A stretch of 15,672 nt of DNA, from contig NZ_SRRZ01000156.1 of NCBI RefSeq assembly GCF_013179805.1, positions 1 through 15,672 of the forward strand, in the 5' to 3' direction. The notes beneath the pieces are model-generated. The model worked only from the letters and a program-made list of their open reading frames with translations, was not told the DNA's origin and searched no databases. The translations under genes were made by a program, and so were the position numbers. This DNA is from Microcoleus asticus IPMA8 (GTDB taxonomy: Bacteria; Cyanobacteriota; Cyanobacteriia; Cyanobacteriales; Microcoleaceae). Each line of letters opens with the position of its first letter. Position 1 is the stretch's first letter. This document shows positions 7,814 through 14,816 of the stretch, in pieces.

Positions 7814-7839
7814 ACTAGAAAAATTCAATAGTTTCTAGT
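7814..7839 (+). promoter_or_regulatory. Inverted repeat upstream of precursor 2
   Basis: ACTAGAAA and TTTCTAGT form a perfect 8-bp inverted repeat around a 10-base spacer, ending 39 bases before the ATG of the second precursor. The following bases are TTGTATTC, not a clean U-tract. It could be an operator, an mRNA stability hairpin or a weak terminator between the two peptide genes. A smaller palindrome, AAACTTTGAAAGTTT, lies at about 7739-7753. Confidence 0.35.
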
Positions 7840-7878
7840 TTGTATTCACCCAATTTCATCAACCAAACGGAGTCTATC

Positions 7879-8058
7879 ATGCAAAAAACTACAGACACCT
7901 CACTGTTTACTGAAGTCACCCCTGAAGAATCTGCGAGCGTCAACGGTGGCTACTATTATTCGACGAGATACAACTCCAACTGTTACCGTGCAACACGTCA
8001 CATTGTGTACCGCCGGAATTGTGATGGTACTTTCAGAGCAGTAGCTCGCTACTGGTAA
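7879..8058 (+). CDS. Double-glycine leader peptide precursor 2, Cys2 cationic core
   Basis: Small precursor (59 aa) using the ATG at 7879. That start has CGGAG 5-10 bases upstream, and it makes the leader exactly 24 residues, as in precursor 1; a longer frame from 7840 would start with TTG and has no support. The leader ends ESASVNGG, and F10, V13 and V21 fill the -15, -12 and -4 positions. The predicted core is 35 residues, beginning YYYSTRYNSNCYR and ending CDGTFRAVARYW. It has seven Tyr, seven Arg, one His and a single Asp, so it is strongly cationic and aromatic. The two Cys at core positions 11 and 24 could form one disulfide. The composition suits a small disulfide-bonded antimicrobial peptide, but I do not recognise the family. 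No modification enzyme is adjacent. Confidence 0.82.
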   Translation: MQKTTDTSLFTEVTPEESASVNGGYYYSTRYNSNCYRATRHIVYRRNCDGTFRAVARYW

Positions 8059-8103
8059 AGTTCAGTTCTGTCAATTCAGCTCGATCTATTGATGTGAATT
8101 AAT

Positions 8104-8131
8104 AAAGCACCCATAAGTTTATGGGTGCTTT
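8104..8131 (+). terminator. Strong hairpin between precursors and exporter
   Basis: AAAGCACCCATA and TATGGGTGCTTT pair perfectly over 12 bp around an AGTT loop; the 3' arm ends in TTT followed by GTT. It lies 45 bases after the precursor 2 stop and 65 before the exporter start. It most likely works as a partial or full intrinsic terminator, limiting exporter expression relative to the peptides. It could also stabilise the peptide mRNA. Confidence 0.7.
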
Positions 8132-8196
8132 GTTCTGATTGGGTACTCGGTGAGGGGTAATGTTCATTAGGCTCTACTCATTATTCATTTTGCCAA

Positions 8197-10407
8197 ATGT
8201 TAAAGAATATTCCTTTTATCCGAGAAATGCCTTTCTCCGGACGAGTAAATAGGTTGATGAAATATCAGGTTGTGCTCCAGCAGAGCGAAGAAGATTGCGG
8301 CGCGGCTTGTCTGGCTTCGATCGCCAAATTTTACGGACTAAATTTTACAATTAGCCGTTTGCGAGAATTTGTCGGCACTGGGCAACAAGGGACGACTTTA
8401 CTGGGCTTGAAACAAGGTGCTGAGGCGATCGGCTTTAATGCTCGATCTGTGCGAGCGGCCGCTGCAATTTTAGACAAGCTCGATGATGCCCCTCTACCGA
8501 TGATTATTCACTGGAACGGCTATCACTGGGTTGTTTTGTACGGCAAACAGGGCAACAAATATGCGATCGGCGATCCGGCTGTCGGTATGCGCTATGTTTC
8601 TAAAGCAGAATTAGCAGCAGCTTGGACAGATTGGCTGTGCTTGCTAGTAGAACCCGATCCGCAACGGTTTTTTGCCGCAGCAGACGGTCAACCCCCCGCC
8701 AATTCCTTACAAAAATGGATGCGCCGGATTGGGATTTACCGCCAGATTTTAATGGAAGCATTTTTGCTGAATGCAGTGTTGGGTTTGCTGTCGATTTCTT
8801 CGCCTTTTCTAGTTCAACTGCTCACCGACGACATCCTGGTGCGGGGCGACAGACAGCTCCTGGGGAGTGTGGCGATCGCAGTTATAGTTATGAACCTGTT
8901 TAGCAGCAGTTTAGGATTGGTACAGTCCAACTTAATTGCTCAGTTTTCCCAGCGTTTAGAGTTGGGATTAGTGATGGAATTCGCGCGCAAATTCCTGCGA
9001 TTGCCTTTGAGTTTTTACGAAACCAGACGCAGCGGCGAAATCGTCAGTAGATTACAAGATATCCAAGAAATAAATAAATTAGTTTCTCAAGTCGCTATCA
9101 GCTTGCCCAGTCAATTTTTTATAGCTATAGTTTCTTTTATTTTTATGCTGTTTTACAGCAAGGAATTGACGCTGGCAGCTACAGTGATTGCTGTGTTAAT
9201 GACTGCCTCTACAGTAGTGTTTCTGCCCGTTTTGCAGCACAAAACGCGCAGTTTATTTGTGCTGGAAGCAGAAACTCAAGGCGTTTTAGTAGAAACTTTT
9301 AAAGGCGCGCTGACTGTCAAAACTACTAGCAGTACCCAGGAACTTTGGGAAGAATTTCAAAGCCGCTTCGGCCGCTTAGCTAATCTCACTTTCCGCACTA
9401 CGCAAATCGGCATTCTCAACAATATATTTTCCGGTTTTATTGCCTCGGCTGGCAGCATTACTCTGCTGTGGTTGGGCAGCGGTTTGGTGATTGACAAGGT
9501 ATTGAGTATCGGTCAGTTGCTAGCGTTTATTAGCATGAATCAAAACGTTACTACTTGGGTTAATTCCTTAGTCGGATTTTCGGATGAAATGACTCGCGTC
9601 CAGACAGCAACTCAACGGCTTTCGGAAGTCATCGACGCTGAACCGGAAACTAAAAACGATAGTAATAAACCTTTTGTAACCATTCAGGACCGCGACGGTA
9701 TTGTTTGCAAGGGTGTTAGTTTTCACTACCCCGGCAGACTTGACTTGCTGGAAAATTTTTCCGTCACGTTTCCCGGCGGTCAAGCAATTGCTTTGATCGG
9801 CTATTCCGGCTGCGGAAAAAGTACGCTAGCTAAAGTAATTGCTGGTCTGTATCCGCTGCAATCGGGTAATATTAGAATTGGCGGTTACAACTTGCAGGAT
9901 TTGTCTCTTGACAGTCTGAGACAGCAGGTAGTATTGGTTCCTCAAGAAGCGCATTTTTGGAGCCGTTCGATTCTCGAAAATTTTCGTTTGGGAAGTCCAG
10001 AAATTAGCTTTGAACAGATTGTGAAAGCGTGTAAGATTGCGGGTGCGGATGAATTTATCAGCCAATTACCTGATAAATATCAAACAGTTTTAGGGGAGTT
10101 TGGAGCGAATATTTCTGGCGGACAAAGACAGAGATTGGCGATCGCCCGCGCCATTCTCAACAACCCGCCCGTATTGATTTTAGACGAATCTACCGCAGGG
10201 CTTGACCCCGCAAGCGAAGCGGAAGTCTTAGAAAATTTATTGATGTACCGGCACGGGAAAACGACGATTTTTATCAGCCACAGACCGCGAGTGATCGATC
10301 GCGCCGATTGGATTATCATGTTAGAGCGCGGCAGGTTGAAACTGCAAGGATCGGCTGCAAAATTGCGATCGATTCCCGGAGATCATTTAGAGTTTTTGGA
10401 ACCTTGA
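8197..10407 (+). CDS. C39 peptidase-containing ABC exporter (PCAT)
   Basis: Inner-membrane exporter that cleaves leaders after Gly-Gly and pumps out the core peptide using ATP. Three domains are visible in 736 aa. The N-terminal C39 protease (about 20-150) has the triad C34 in SEEDCGAAC, H110 in YHWVVLY and D126 in GDPAVG. A six-helix transmembrane domain spans about 180-460. The nucleotide-binding domain has Walker A GYSGCGKST (535-543), signature SGGQRQR (640-646), Walker B VLILDES (659-665) and H-loop His 695. Every catalytic residue is present, so processing and transport should work. The start is uncertain: the ATG at 8197 lacks a ribosome binding site, and the ATG at 8257 gives MKYQVVLQQSEEDCG, closer to the usual domain start. 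The two double-glycine precursors just upstream are its obvious substrates. Confidence 0.95.
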   Translation: MLKNIPFIREMPFSGRVNRLMKYQVVLQQSEEDCGAACLASIAKFYGLNFTISRLREFVGTGQQGTTLLGLKQGAEAIGFNARSVRAAAAILDKLDDAPLPMIIHWNGYHWVVLYGKQGNKYAIGDPAVGMRYVSKAELAAAWTDWLCLLVEPDPQRFFAAADGQPPANSLQKWMRRIGIYRQILMEAFLLNAVLGLLSISSPFLVQLLTDDILVRGDRQLLGSVAIAVIVMNLFSSSLGLVQSNLIAQFSQRLELGLVMEFARKFLRLPLSFYETRRSGEIVSRLQDIQEINKLVSQVAISLPSQFFIAIVSFIFMLFYSKELTLAATVIAVLMTASTVVFLPVLQHKTRSLFVLEAETQGVLVETFKGALTVKTTSSTQELWEEFQSRFGRLANLTFRTTQIGILNNIFSGFIASAGSITLLWLGSGLVIDKVLSIGQLLAFISMNQNVTTWVNSLVGFSDEMTRVQTATQRLSEVIDAEPETKNDSNKPFVTIQDRDGIVCKGVSFHYPGRLDLLENFSVTFPGGQAIALIGYSGCGKSTLAKVIAGLYPLQSGNIRIGGYNLQDLSLDSLRQQVVLVPQEAHFWSRSILENFRLGSPEISFEQIVKACKIAGADEFISQLPDKYQTVLGEFGANISGGQRQRLAIARAILNNPPVLILDESTAGLDPASEAEVLENLLMYRHGKTTIFISHRPRVIDRADWIIMLERGRLKLQGSAAKLRSIPGDHLEFLEP

Positions 10408-10470
10408 AAACTTGTAGGGTGCGTCAGCATATAATCTCTCAATTTATAGATTAAATAATCCTAACTCCCT

Positions 10471-10495
10471 AGGGACACGGCATTGCCGTGTCCCT
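10471..10495. terminator. Palindrome between converging genes (GGGACACGGC repeat type)
   Basis: AGGGACACGGCA and TGCCGTGTCCCT form a near-perfect 12-bp-arm palindrome centred on one T, lying between the 3' ends of the exporter and the leftward citramalate synthase. It could end transcription from both sides. The same motif in degenerate form sits inside both 152-bp repeats (925-949 and 1299-1323). It therefore belongs to a dispersed cyanobacterial repeat type and not to these genes specifically. A partial GTAGGGTGCG repeat precedes it at about 10415. Confidence 0.6.
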
Positions 10496-10507
10496 ACAAA
10501 GGCTTGG

Positions 10508-12121
10508 TTAATGTACCCGGCAAACTAGGGCGATCGCCTCTTGATTTTCTAGCACCAAACCGTACTCCAAACCTTCAACAACTGCCTGACAAGAAGCATC
10601 CAAAATATTACCAGAAACCCCGACAGTTGTCCAGCGGTCTTGACCGTTACTAAACTCAGCCAAGACGCGAGTTTTAGCAGAAGTTCCCGCACCGCCGTCA
10701 AGAATCCGTACCTTGTAATCTGTCAAGTAAAAATGGGCGATGGCGGGATAAAAGTTCACTAAAGCTTTCCGCAAAGCCGCATCCAAAGCCGAAACCGGGC
10801 CGTTTCCTTCCGCAGCTTCCAAAATATTTGTCCCGTTTACTGACAATTTCACTGTTGCCAAAGCCATACAGTCTTCGCCAACCTTATCGCAGTGGACTTG
10901 AAATCCCTTAATTTCAAACCACGGCGGCCGTTGTTCCAAGGCTTCCCGCATTAACAATTCAAAAGACGCCTCAGCACCCTCAAATTGATATCCCTGGCTT
11001 TCCAAATCTTTCAATTTTTCCAGAATTTGGCGGCAAGCAGGATTTTTGCGATCGAGTTCAATGCCAAAAGTCCGAGCCTTCGCCAAAACATTGCTCAAAC
11101 CAGCTTGATCGGAAATCACAATGCGGCGACAGTTGCCGATTTTTTCTGGTTCCAAGTGTTCGTAAGTCAGCGGATTTTTCTCAACCGCCGATACGTGAAT
11201 TCCGCCCTTGTGAGCAAAAGCGGAAAGGCCGACAAAAGGAGCACGGTCATCGGGAGCAAGATTGACAATTTCGCTAACCGATCGACTTACTTGAGTTAAT
11301 CTAACTAATTGCTCGTCTTGAATGCAATCATAACCCAACTTGAGCTGAAAATTAGGAATCAACGAACATAAATTAGCATTGCCGCAGCGTTCGCCGTAAC
11401 CGTTAATAGTTCCCTGTACCATCGTCACTCCTTCCCGCACAGCAGCCAAAGCATTAGCAACCGCAACTCCCGAGTCGTTGTGAGTGTGAACTCCTAACTG
11501 TAAAGATTTTTCGCGATTGGTTCCTAAAGCTTCTAGAACCTCGCGAACAACCTGACTAATTTCGTGAGGCAAAGTACCGCCGTTAGTATCGCAAAGCACC
11601 AGCCATTCTGCACCGGCATCCGCCGCCACTTCTAAAGTTTTAATAGCATAATCTCGATTGTGCTTGTAGCCGTCAAACCAGTGTTCGGCATCGTAAATAA
11701 CGCGCCTTCCCTGACTCCGCAAATATTCAATTGTATCTCGAATCATTGCCAGATTTTCTTCTAGCGTCGTCTTCAAACTTTCAATAACGTGCAAATCCCA
11801 CGACTTACCAAACAGTGTCACCCAGCGAGTACCGGCGGACAAAATAGCCTGCAACATTTCATCATTGGCTGCTGTTGTTCCCGGCCGCCTTGTCGAACAA
11901 AAAGCTACAACTTCTGCTTGAGTTAGGGGCTGTTCTTTGAGCCGCCAAAAAAATTGTACGTCTTTAGGATTCGCCCCCGGCCAGCCGCCTTCAATAAAGG
12001 GAATTCCTAAAGTGTCTAATTGCCGAGCAATTCGCAGTTTATCTTCGAGAGATAAGCAGAGTCCCTCGCACTGAGCACCGTCTCGCAGCGTGGTATCGTA
12101 GATCCAGAGCCGATTTGTCAT
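10508..12121 (-). CDS. cimA: Citramalate synthase
   Basis: Condenses pyruvate with acetyl-CoA to (R)-citramalate, the first step of the threonine-independent route to isoleucine. At 537 aa it fits the CimA branch of the isopropylmalate/homocitrate synthase family. The catalytic TIM barrel opens with YDTTLRDGAQCEG (D9-G15), has FIEGGWPGANPKD in the place typical of CimA, and shows the metal-binding HTHNDSG at 212-218 and the NGYGERCGNANL loop. SAFAHKGGIHVSAVEKNP marks the linker region. The C-terminal LeuA-type regulatory domain (about 400-537) includes GNGPVSALDAALRKAL and GTSAKTRVLAEF, so feedback control, probably by isoleucine, is likely. Distinguishing it from homocitrate synthase rests on overall resemblance. 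The gene is intact and stands alone. Confidence 0.9.
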   Translation of the reverse strand: MTNRLWIYDTTLRDGAQCEGLCLSLEDKLRIARQLDTLGIPFIEGGWPGANPKDVQFFWRLKEQPLTQAEVVAFCSTRRPGTTAANDEMLQAILSAGTRWVTLFGKSWDLHVIESLKTTLEENLAMIRDTIEYLRSQGRRVIYDAEHWFDGYKHNRDYAIKTLEVAADAGAEWLVLCDTNGGTLPHEISQVVREVLEALGTNREKSLQLGVHTHNDSGVAVANALAAVREGVTMVQGTINGYGERCGNANLCSLIPNFQLKLGYDCIQDEQLVRLTQVSRSVSEIVNLAPDDRAPFVGLSAFAHKGGIHVSAVEKNPLTYEHLEPEKIGNCRRIVISDQAGLSNVLAKARTFGIELDRKNPACRQILEKLKDLESQGYQFEGAEASFELLMREALEQRPPWFEIKGFQVHCDKVGEDCMALATVKLSVNGTNILEAAEGNGPVSALDAALRKALVNFYPAIAHFYLTDYKVRILDGGAGTSAKTRVLAEFSNGQDRWTTVGVSGNILDASCQAVVEGLEYGLVLENQEAIALVCRVH

Positions 12122-12238
12122 GGGAAATTGCGATCGATAAATTGGTAATATATCACTTACTATATTAGATGGATTTATTTGAAATTAATGCGATAATATA
12201 TATGAAAATTAACATAAATCTAACAGGGGTAAATTACT

Positions 12239-12577
12239 GTGGTCAAGGTACAAGCGCAAGGAAAAACATTTGAGTGCGATCGCGGAGCCAATCTCCGTGA
12301 AGTTTTGCTCAAAAACGACATCGATCTCTACAACGGCAACGCCAAAGTTATCAACTGCCACGGCCTCGGCACTTGCGGCACCTGCGCTGTCACCGTCGAA
12401 GGCGAAGTTTCCGAGTCTCAGTGGCGCGAAAAAGCCCGACTTTCGGTTCCTCCCCATTCTTCCGCCTCCAACCGCCGCTTGTCCTGCCAAACCAAGGTTT
12501 TAGGCGATATTAAGGTGACAAAATATGACGGTTTCTGGGGCCAGGGTTCTGAAACTGTCTGGAAACCCCAAGCATAG
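12239..12577 (+). CDS. Small 2Fe-2S ferredoxin
   Basis: Cytoplasmic electron carrier (112 aa) binding a single [2Fe-2S] cluster. The ligands are C40, C46, C49 and C83, spaced C-X5-C-X2-C-X33-C. The X5 gap in CHGLGTCGTC is that of adrenodoxin-type ferredoxins; photosynthetic plant-type ferredoxins have X4. The beta-grasp start is seen in VQAQGKTFECDRGANLREVLL. A basic stretch (KARLSVPPHSSASNRRLSCQT) precedes the last ligand, and the C-terminal tail DGFWGQGSETVWKPQA has no cluster role. Translation starts at a GTG (12239) with AGGGG about 10 bases before it. It is divergent from cimA and followed by thiO in the same direction. The redox partner is unknown. Confidence 0.88.
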   Translation: MVKVQAQGKTFECDRGANLREVLLKNDIDLYNGNAKVINCHGLGTCGTCAVTVEGEVSESQWREKARLSVPPHSSASNRRLSCQTKVLGDIKVTKYDGFWGQGSETVWKPQA

Positions 12578-12654
12578 ATTTTTTGTTAAGGAAGGCAGAT
12601 AGGACGATCGCCTTGCAAGATAATATGTAAGACTTGCGCAAGAATTCTAACTCT

Positions 12655-12678
12655 AAGGTGCACACTCGGCACCTTACC
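12655..12678. repeat. Short palindromic repeat upstream of thiO
   Basis: AAGGTGC and GCACCTT form a 7-bp stem around ACACTCG, followed by ACC. It resembles the longer palindrome at 13837-13862 read on the opposite strand (GGTAAGGTGCGCACTGCGCACC). It lies between the ferredoxin stop and the thiO start, so it could act as a terminator for the ferredoxin gene, but no U-tract follows. Confidence 0.4.
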
Positions 12679-12728
12679 ATAAAGAAAGCCGAGAGGTCAA
12701 AAAAGCCAGAAAGTCCATATAAAAGTCA

Positions 12729-13826
12729 ATGAATTCATCTAAAGATATTCTGATTATTGGCGGCGGAATAATCGGTCTTTCGCTAGCAGTTGAACTGAAA
12801 TTGCGAGGGGCATCTGTCGCTGTTCTCACAGCCGATTCTAAACAACCGACCGCCCGGGCTGCCGCTGGAATGCTTGCCCCACAAGCCGAACGAATTCCTC
12901 CCAGTCCGATGCTGGATTTGTGCTTGCAAAGCCGCGCACTGTATGCCGCCTGGGTGGAACGGCTAGAAGATATTACCGGATTGAAAACGGGATATTGGCG
13001 ATCGGGGATTCTCGCGCCCGTGTGTCAAAATGAGCCTCAAGAAAAGCCGCTTTTGTCAAACCTTAATTATCAATGGTTGGACAGAGATGCTGTTCACCAG
13101 CACCAGTTTGGATTGGGTCAAGAAGTAATGGGCGGTTGGTGGTATCCTGATGACGCTCAAGTTGACAACCGCGCTTTATTTCGGACGCTTCAAGTTGCAA
13201 GTAAAGAATTAAAAATTGATATTATTCAAGGCAGTGCCGAGGAAATTATTCGGCAGGAAAACCGAGTTTGTAGAGTGGAAACAACGGCAGGAAAATTACA
13301 AGCTGACCGTTATATTTTGGCGGCAGGTGCTTGGTCTGAGAAATTATTGAATATTCCTGTTTATCCAATAAAGGGGCAAATGCTGTCAGTATGCGTACCA
13401 GAAAATAGTGGAGTGATGCAGCCGCTGCAAACAGTTTTATTCGGGACTGGCATTTATATTGTGCCGCGTCAAGATGGCAGAATTATTATAGGCGCAACTA
13501 GCGAAAATGTAGATTTTACGCCTGGAAATACGCCTGCGGGAATGCAAAGTTTGCTAGCAGGAGCTATTAAGTTATATCCAGAATTACAAAATTATCCGAT
13601 TCTGGAGTTTTGGTGGGGATTTCGGCCGGCTACTCCTGATGAGTTGCCGATTATGGGTGCTAGTGCTTGGGAGAATTTGACGCTGGCTGCGGGGCATTAC
13701 CGCAATGGCATTTTGTTGGCTCCGGTGACGGCTAAATTGTTGGCTGATTTAATTTGCAATCAGAAATCCGATCCGTTATTGGCTGCTTTTAATTATTCGA
13801 GGTTTGGATCTTCAGAACTTACTTGA
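12729..13826 (+). CDS. thiO: Glycine oxidase ThiO-like FAD enzyme
   Basis: FAD-dependent amino acid oxidase of the DAO family. ThiO converts glycine to iminoglycine for the thiazole ring of thiamine. At 365 aa it has the usual length. The dinucleotide-binding fold opens at residues 7-27 (ILIIGGGIIGLSLAVELKLR). RAAAGMLAPQAE matches the ThiO signature after the first fold. The C-terminal half has GQMLSV, an IYIVPRQDGRIIIGATSE segment, WWGFRPATPDELPIMG with the substrate-contacting Arg, and AGHYRNGILLAPVTAKL near the end. In many cyanobacteria ThiO is fused to the thiazole synthase ThiG; here it stands alone and no thiamine gene is adjacent. I found no TPP riboswitch upstream. The start at ATG 12729 has no clear ribosome binding site. 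A related amine oxidase cannot be fully excluded. Confidence 0.87.
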   Translation: MNSSKDILIIGGGIIGLSLAVELKLRGASVAVLTADSKQPTARAAAGMLAPQAERIPPSPMLDLCLQSRALYAAWVERLEDITGLKTGYWRSGILAPVCQNEPQEKPLLSNLNYQWLDRDAVHQHQFGLGQEVMGGWWYPDDAQVDNRALFRTLQVASKELKIDIIQGSAEEIIRQENRVCRVETTAGKLQADRYILAAGAWSEKLLNIPVYPIKGQMLSVCVPENSGVMQPLQTVLFGTGIYIVPRQDGRIIIGATSENVDFTPGNTPAGMQSLLAGAIKLYPELQNYPILEFWWGFRPATPDELPIMGASAWENLTLAAGHYRNGILLAPVTAKLLADLICNQKSDPLLAAFNYSRFGSSELT

Positions 13827-13836
13827 ACCTCGCTAT

Positions 13837-13862
13837 GTAGGGTGCGCAGTGCGCACCTTACC
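13837..13862. repeat. Palindromic repeat between converging genes
   Basis: GGTGCGCA and TGCGCACC flank a single G, giving a 17-base palindrome (13841-13857) inside GTAGGGTGCGCAGTGCGCAC. It lies 10 bases after thiO and upstream of the stop of the leftward hypothetical gene. It may terminate transcription from both sides. It is a common dispersed type in cyanobacteria, and a degenerate copy lies at 12655-12678 on the other side of thiO. Confidence 0.55.
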
Positions 13863-13905
13863 GCTGTAAGTAGCGCGTCCCACCATTTTTTTGCCTTAGT
13901 CCTGA

Positions 13906-14373
13906 TTAGTTCGCATCCTGTTTTTTGGGTTGGTTCAATTCCCTGCATTTAGCGGCAGCCAAATAGTAAGCATTTTGGTAATCGCTACCGCCTAACATCA
14001 AATCGCCGTAATATTCATAAGGTTGATTGCCATAAACTGGCAGCGGGTCGTCTTCAGGATAATCTTCTTTTGATTCTTCTAGGATTGCTTTGAGTTTCTT
14101 GACGCTGAAGCGCTGTACAGGGAAGTAATGAATGTCTTGAGCGATTAAACCGAGATGGGGAAAGGTTGGGTCAACAATTCGCTCGTCGAGTTCAATCCAG
14201 CTATACTCAATGGGTTTATACGGTGCTCCGGGCACAGCTAAAAATCCTTGAACATAAATTGCCCCCTCGGTAGCTAATGCTGCTTTACAAGCGTTGTCAA
14301 AGCAGTTTTTACGGTTGCTTTTGATGCGCGCCGCTATTTCAATAGAAAGCGTCTCATCTAATAGTTCGGTCAT
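13906..14373 (-). CDS. Hypothetical protein, possible degenerate Cys-protease-like fold
   Basis: I do not recognise this 155-aa protein with certainty. It looks real: a Shine-Dalgarno-like AAGGGA precedes the ATG, and the composition is that of a soluble acidic protein. The N-terminal third has NCFDNACKAALATEGAIYVQG, then GAPYKPIEYSWIELDERIVD and PTFPHLG. A Cys followed by NA, a YVxG strand, then a W-plus-DPT segment recalls small papain/transglutaminase-like proteins in which a His comes before the Trp (HAW). Here that position reads YSW, so a catalytic triad would be incomplete. The C-terminal part is acidic and Tyr-rich (EDYPEDDPLPVYGNQPYEYY) and ends in a Lys/Gln tail. No signal peptide or membrane segment is visible. 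It faces the thiO 3' end and has no clear functional partner. Confidence 0.7.
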   Translation of the reverse strand: MTELLDETLSIEIAARIKSNRKNCFDNACKAALATEGAIYVQGFLAVPGAPYKPIEYSWIELDERIVDPTFPHLGLIAQDIHYFPVQRFSVKKLKAILEESKEDYPEDDPLPVYGNQPYEYYGDLMLGGSDYQNAYYLAAAKCRELNQPKKQDAN

Positions 14374-14816
14374 AATCCCTTTTAGTCGCGTGTGCGATTA
14401 GATTGTAGCAAGTTAGAGCTCCGAGCACAAAAACGATCGCCAGCAAGTGCGATTATTTCTCAAATTCCCGTCTTCAGGAGTAGATACAGAATCAAGCAAA
14501 AAGTTGTGGATGTTTTGTCAGCTTTGGTTTCCAGGGCGGGCTGTTTGTCGATCGCCCCTATAGCCCGCAAATCACAAGTTTTCGGGAGTAGCCCAACTTT
14601 TGAACCTGCGATCGAGTTGGGGGTAGAACCCGCAACGGTAAAGTGTGCCACAGACGATACAAGCAACAATACTGGCTTAGATTACCGAACGCCGATCGTG
14701 CAACCAACCAATCATATTAATGCCTTCCGGTGCAGCGATTTGTTCGGCTGCTGGCACGCTTCACAGTTTTTTCTGCAAACAAACCAGAGTTGTGATAACC
14801 TCATAAATGTGCAAAA
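14374..14816. other. Gene-free region upstream of the riboswitch
   Basis: I see no supported gene here. A long plus-strand frame crosses this stretch from 14392 and continues through the riboswitch, but its translation has no family resemblance. One hairpin is visible: GCGGGCT at 14536-14542 pairs with AGCCCGC at 14562-14568. The promoter for the riboswitch transcript should lie in the last 100 bases, but I cannot name its boxes with confidence. Confidence 0.5.

Noticed and set aside
7840..7878. N-terminal extension of precursor 2
   Set aside because: It would start at TTG without a ribosome binding site and would lengthen the leader beyond the 24 residues shared with precursor 1.
7483..8058. 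Lanthipeptide or microviridin precursors
   Set aside because: Core 1 has no Cys, core 2 has only two Cys, the microviridin TxKxPSD core motif is absent, and no LanM-type or ATP-grasp enzyme is in the window.
12578..12728. Possible TPP riboswitch upstream of thiO
   Set aside because: Neither CTGAGA nor the ACCTGATC-type blocks of the thi box are present.
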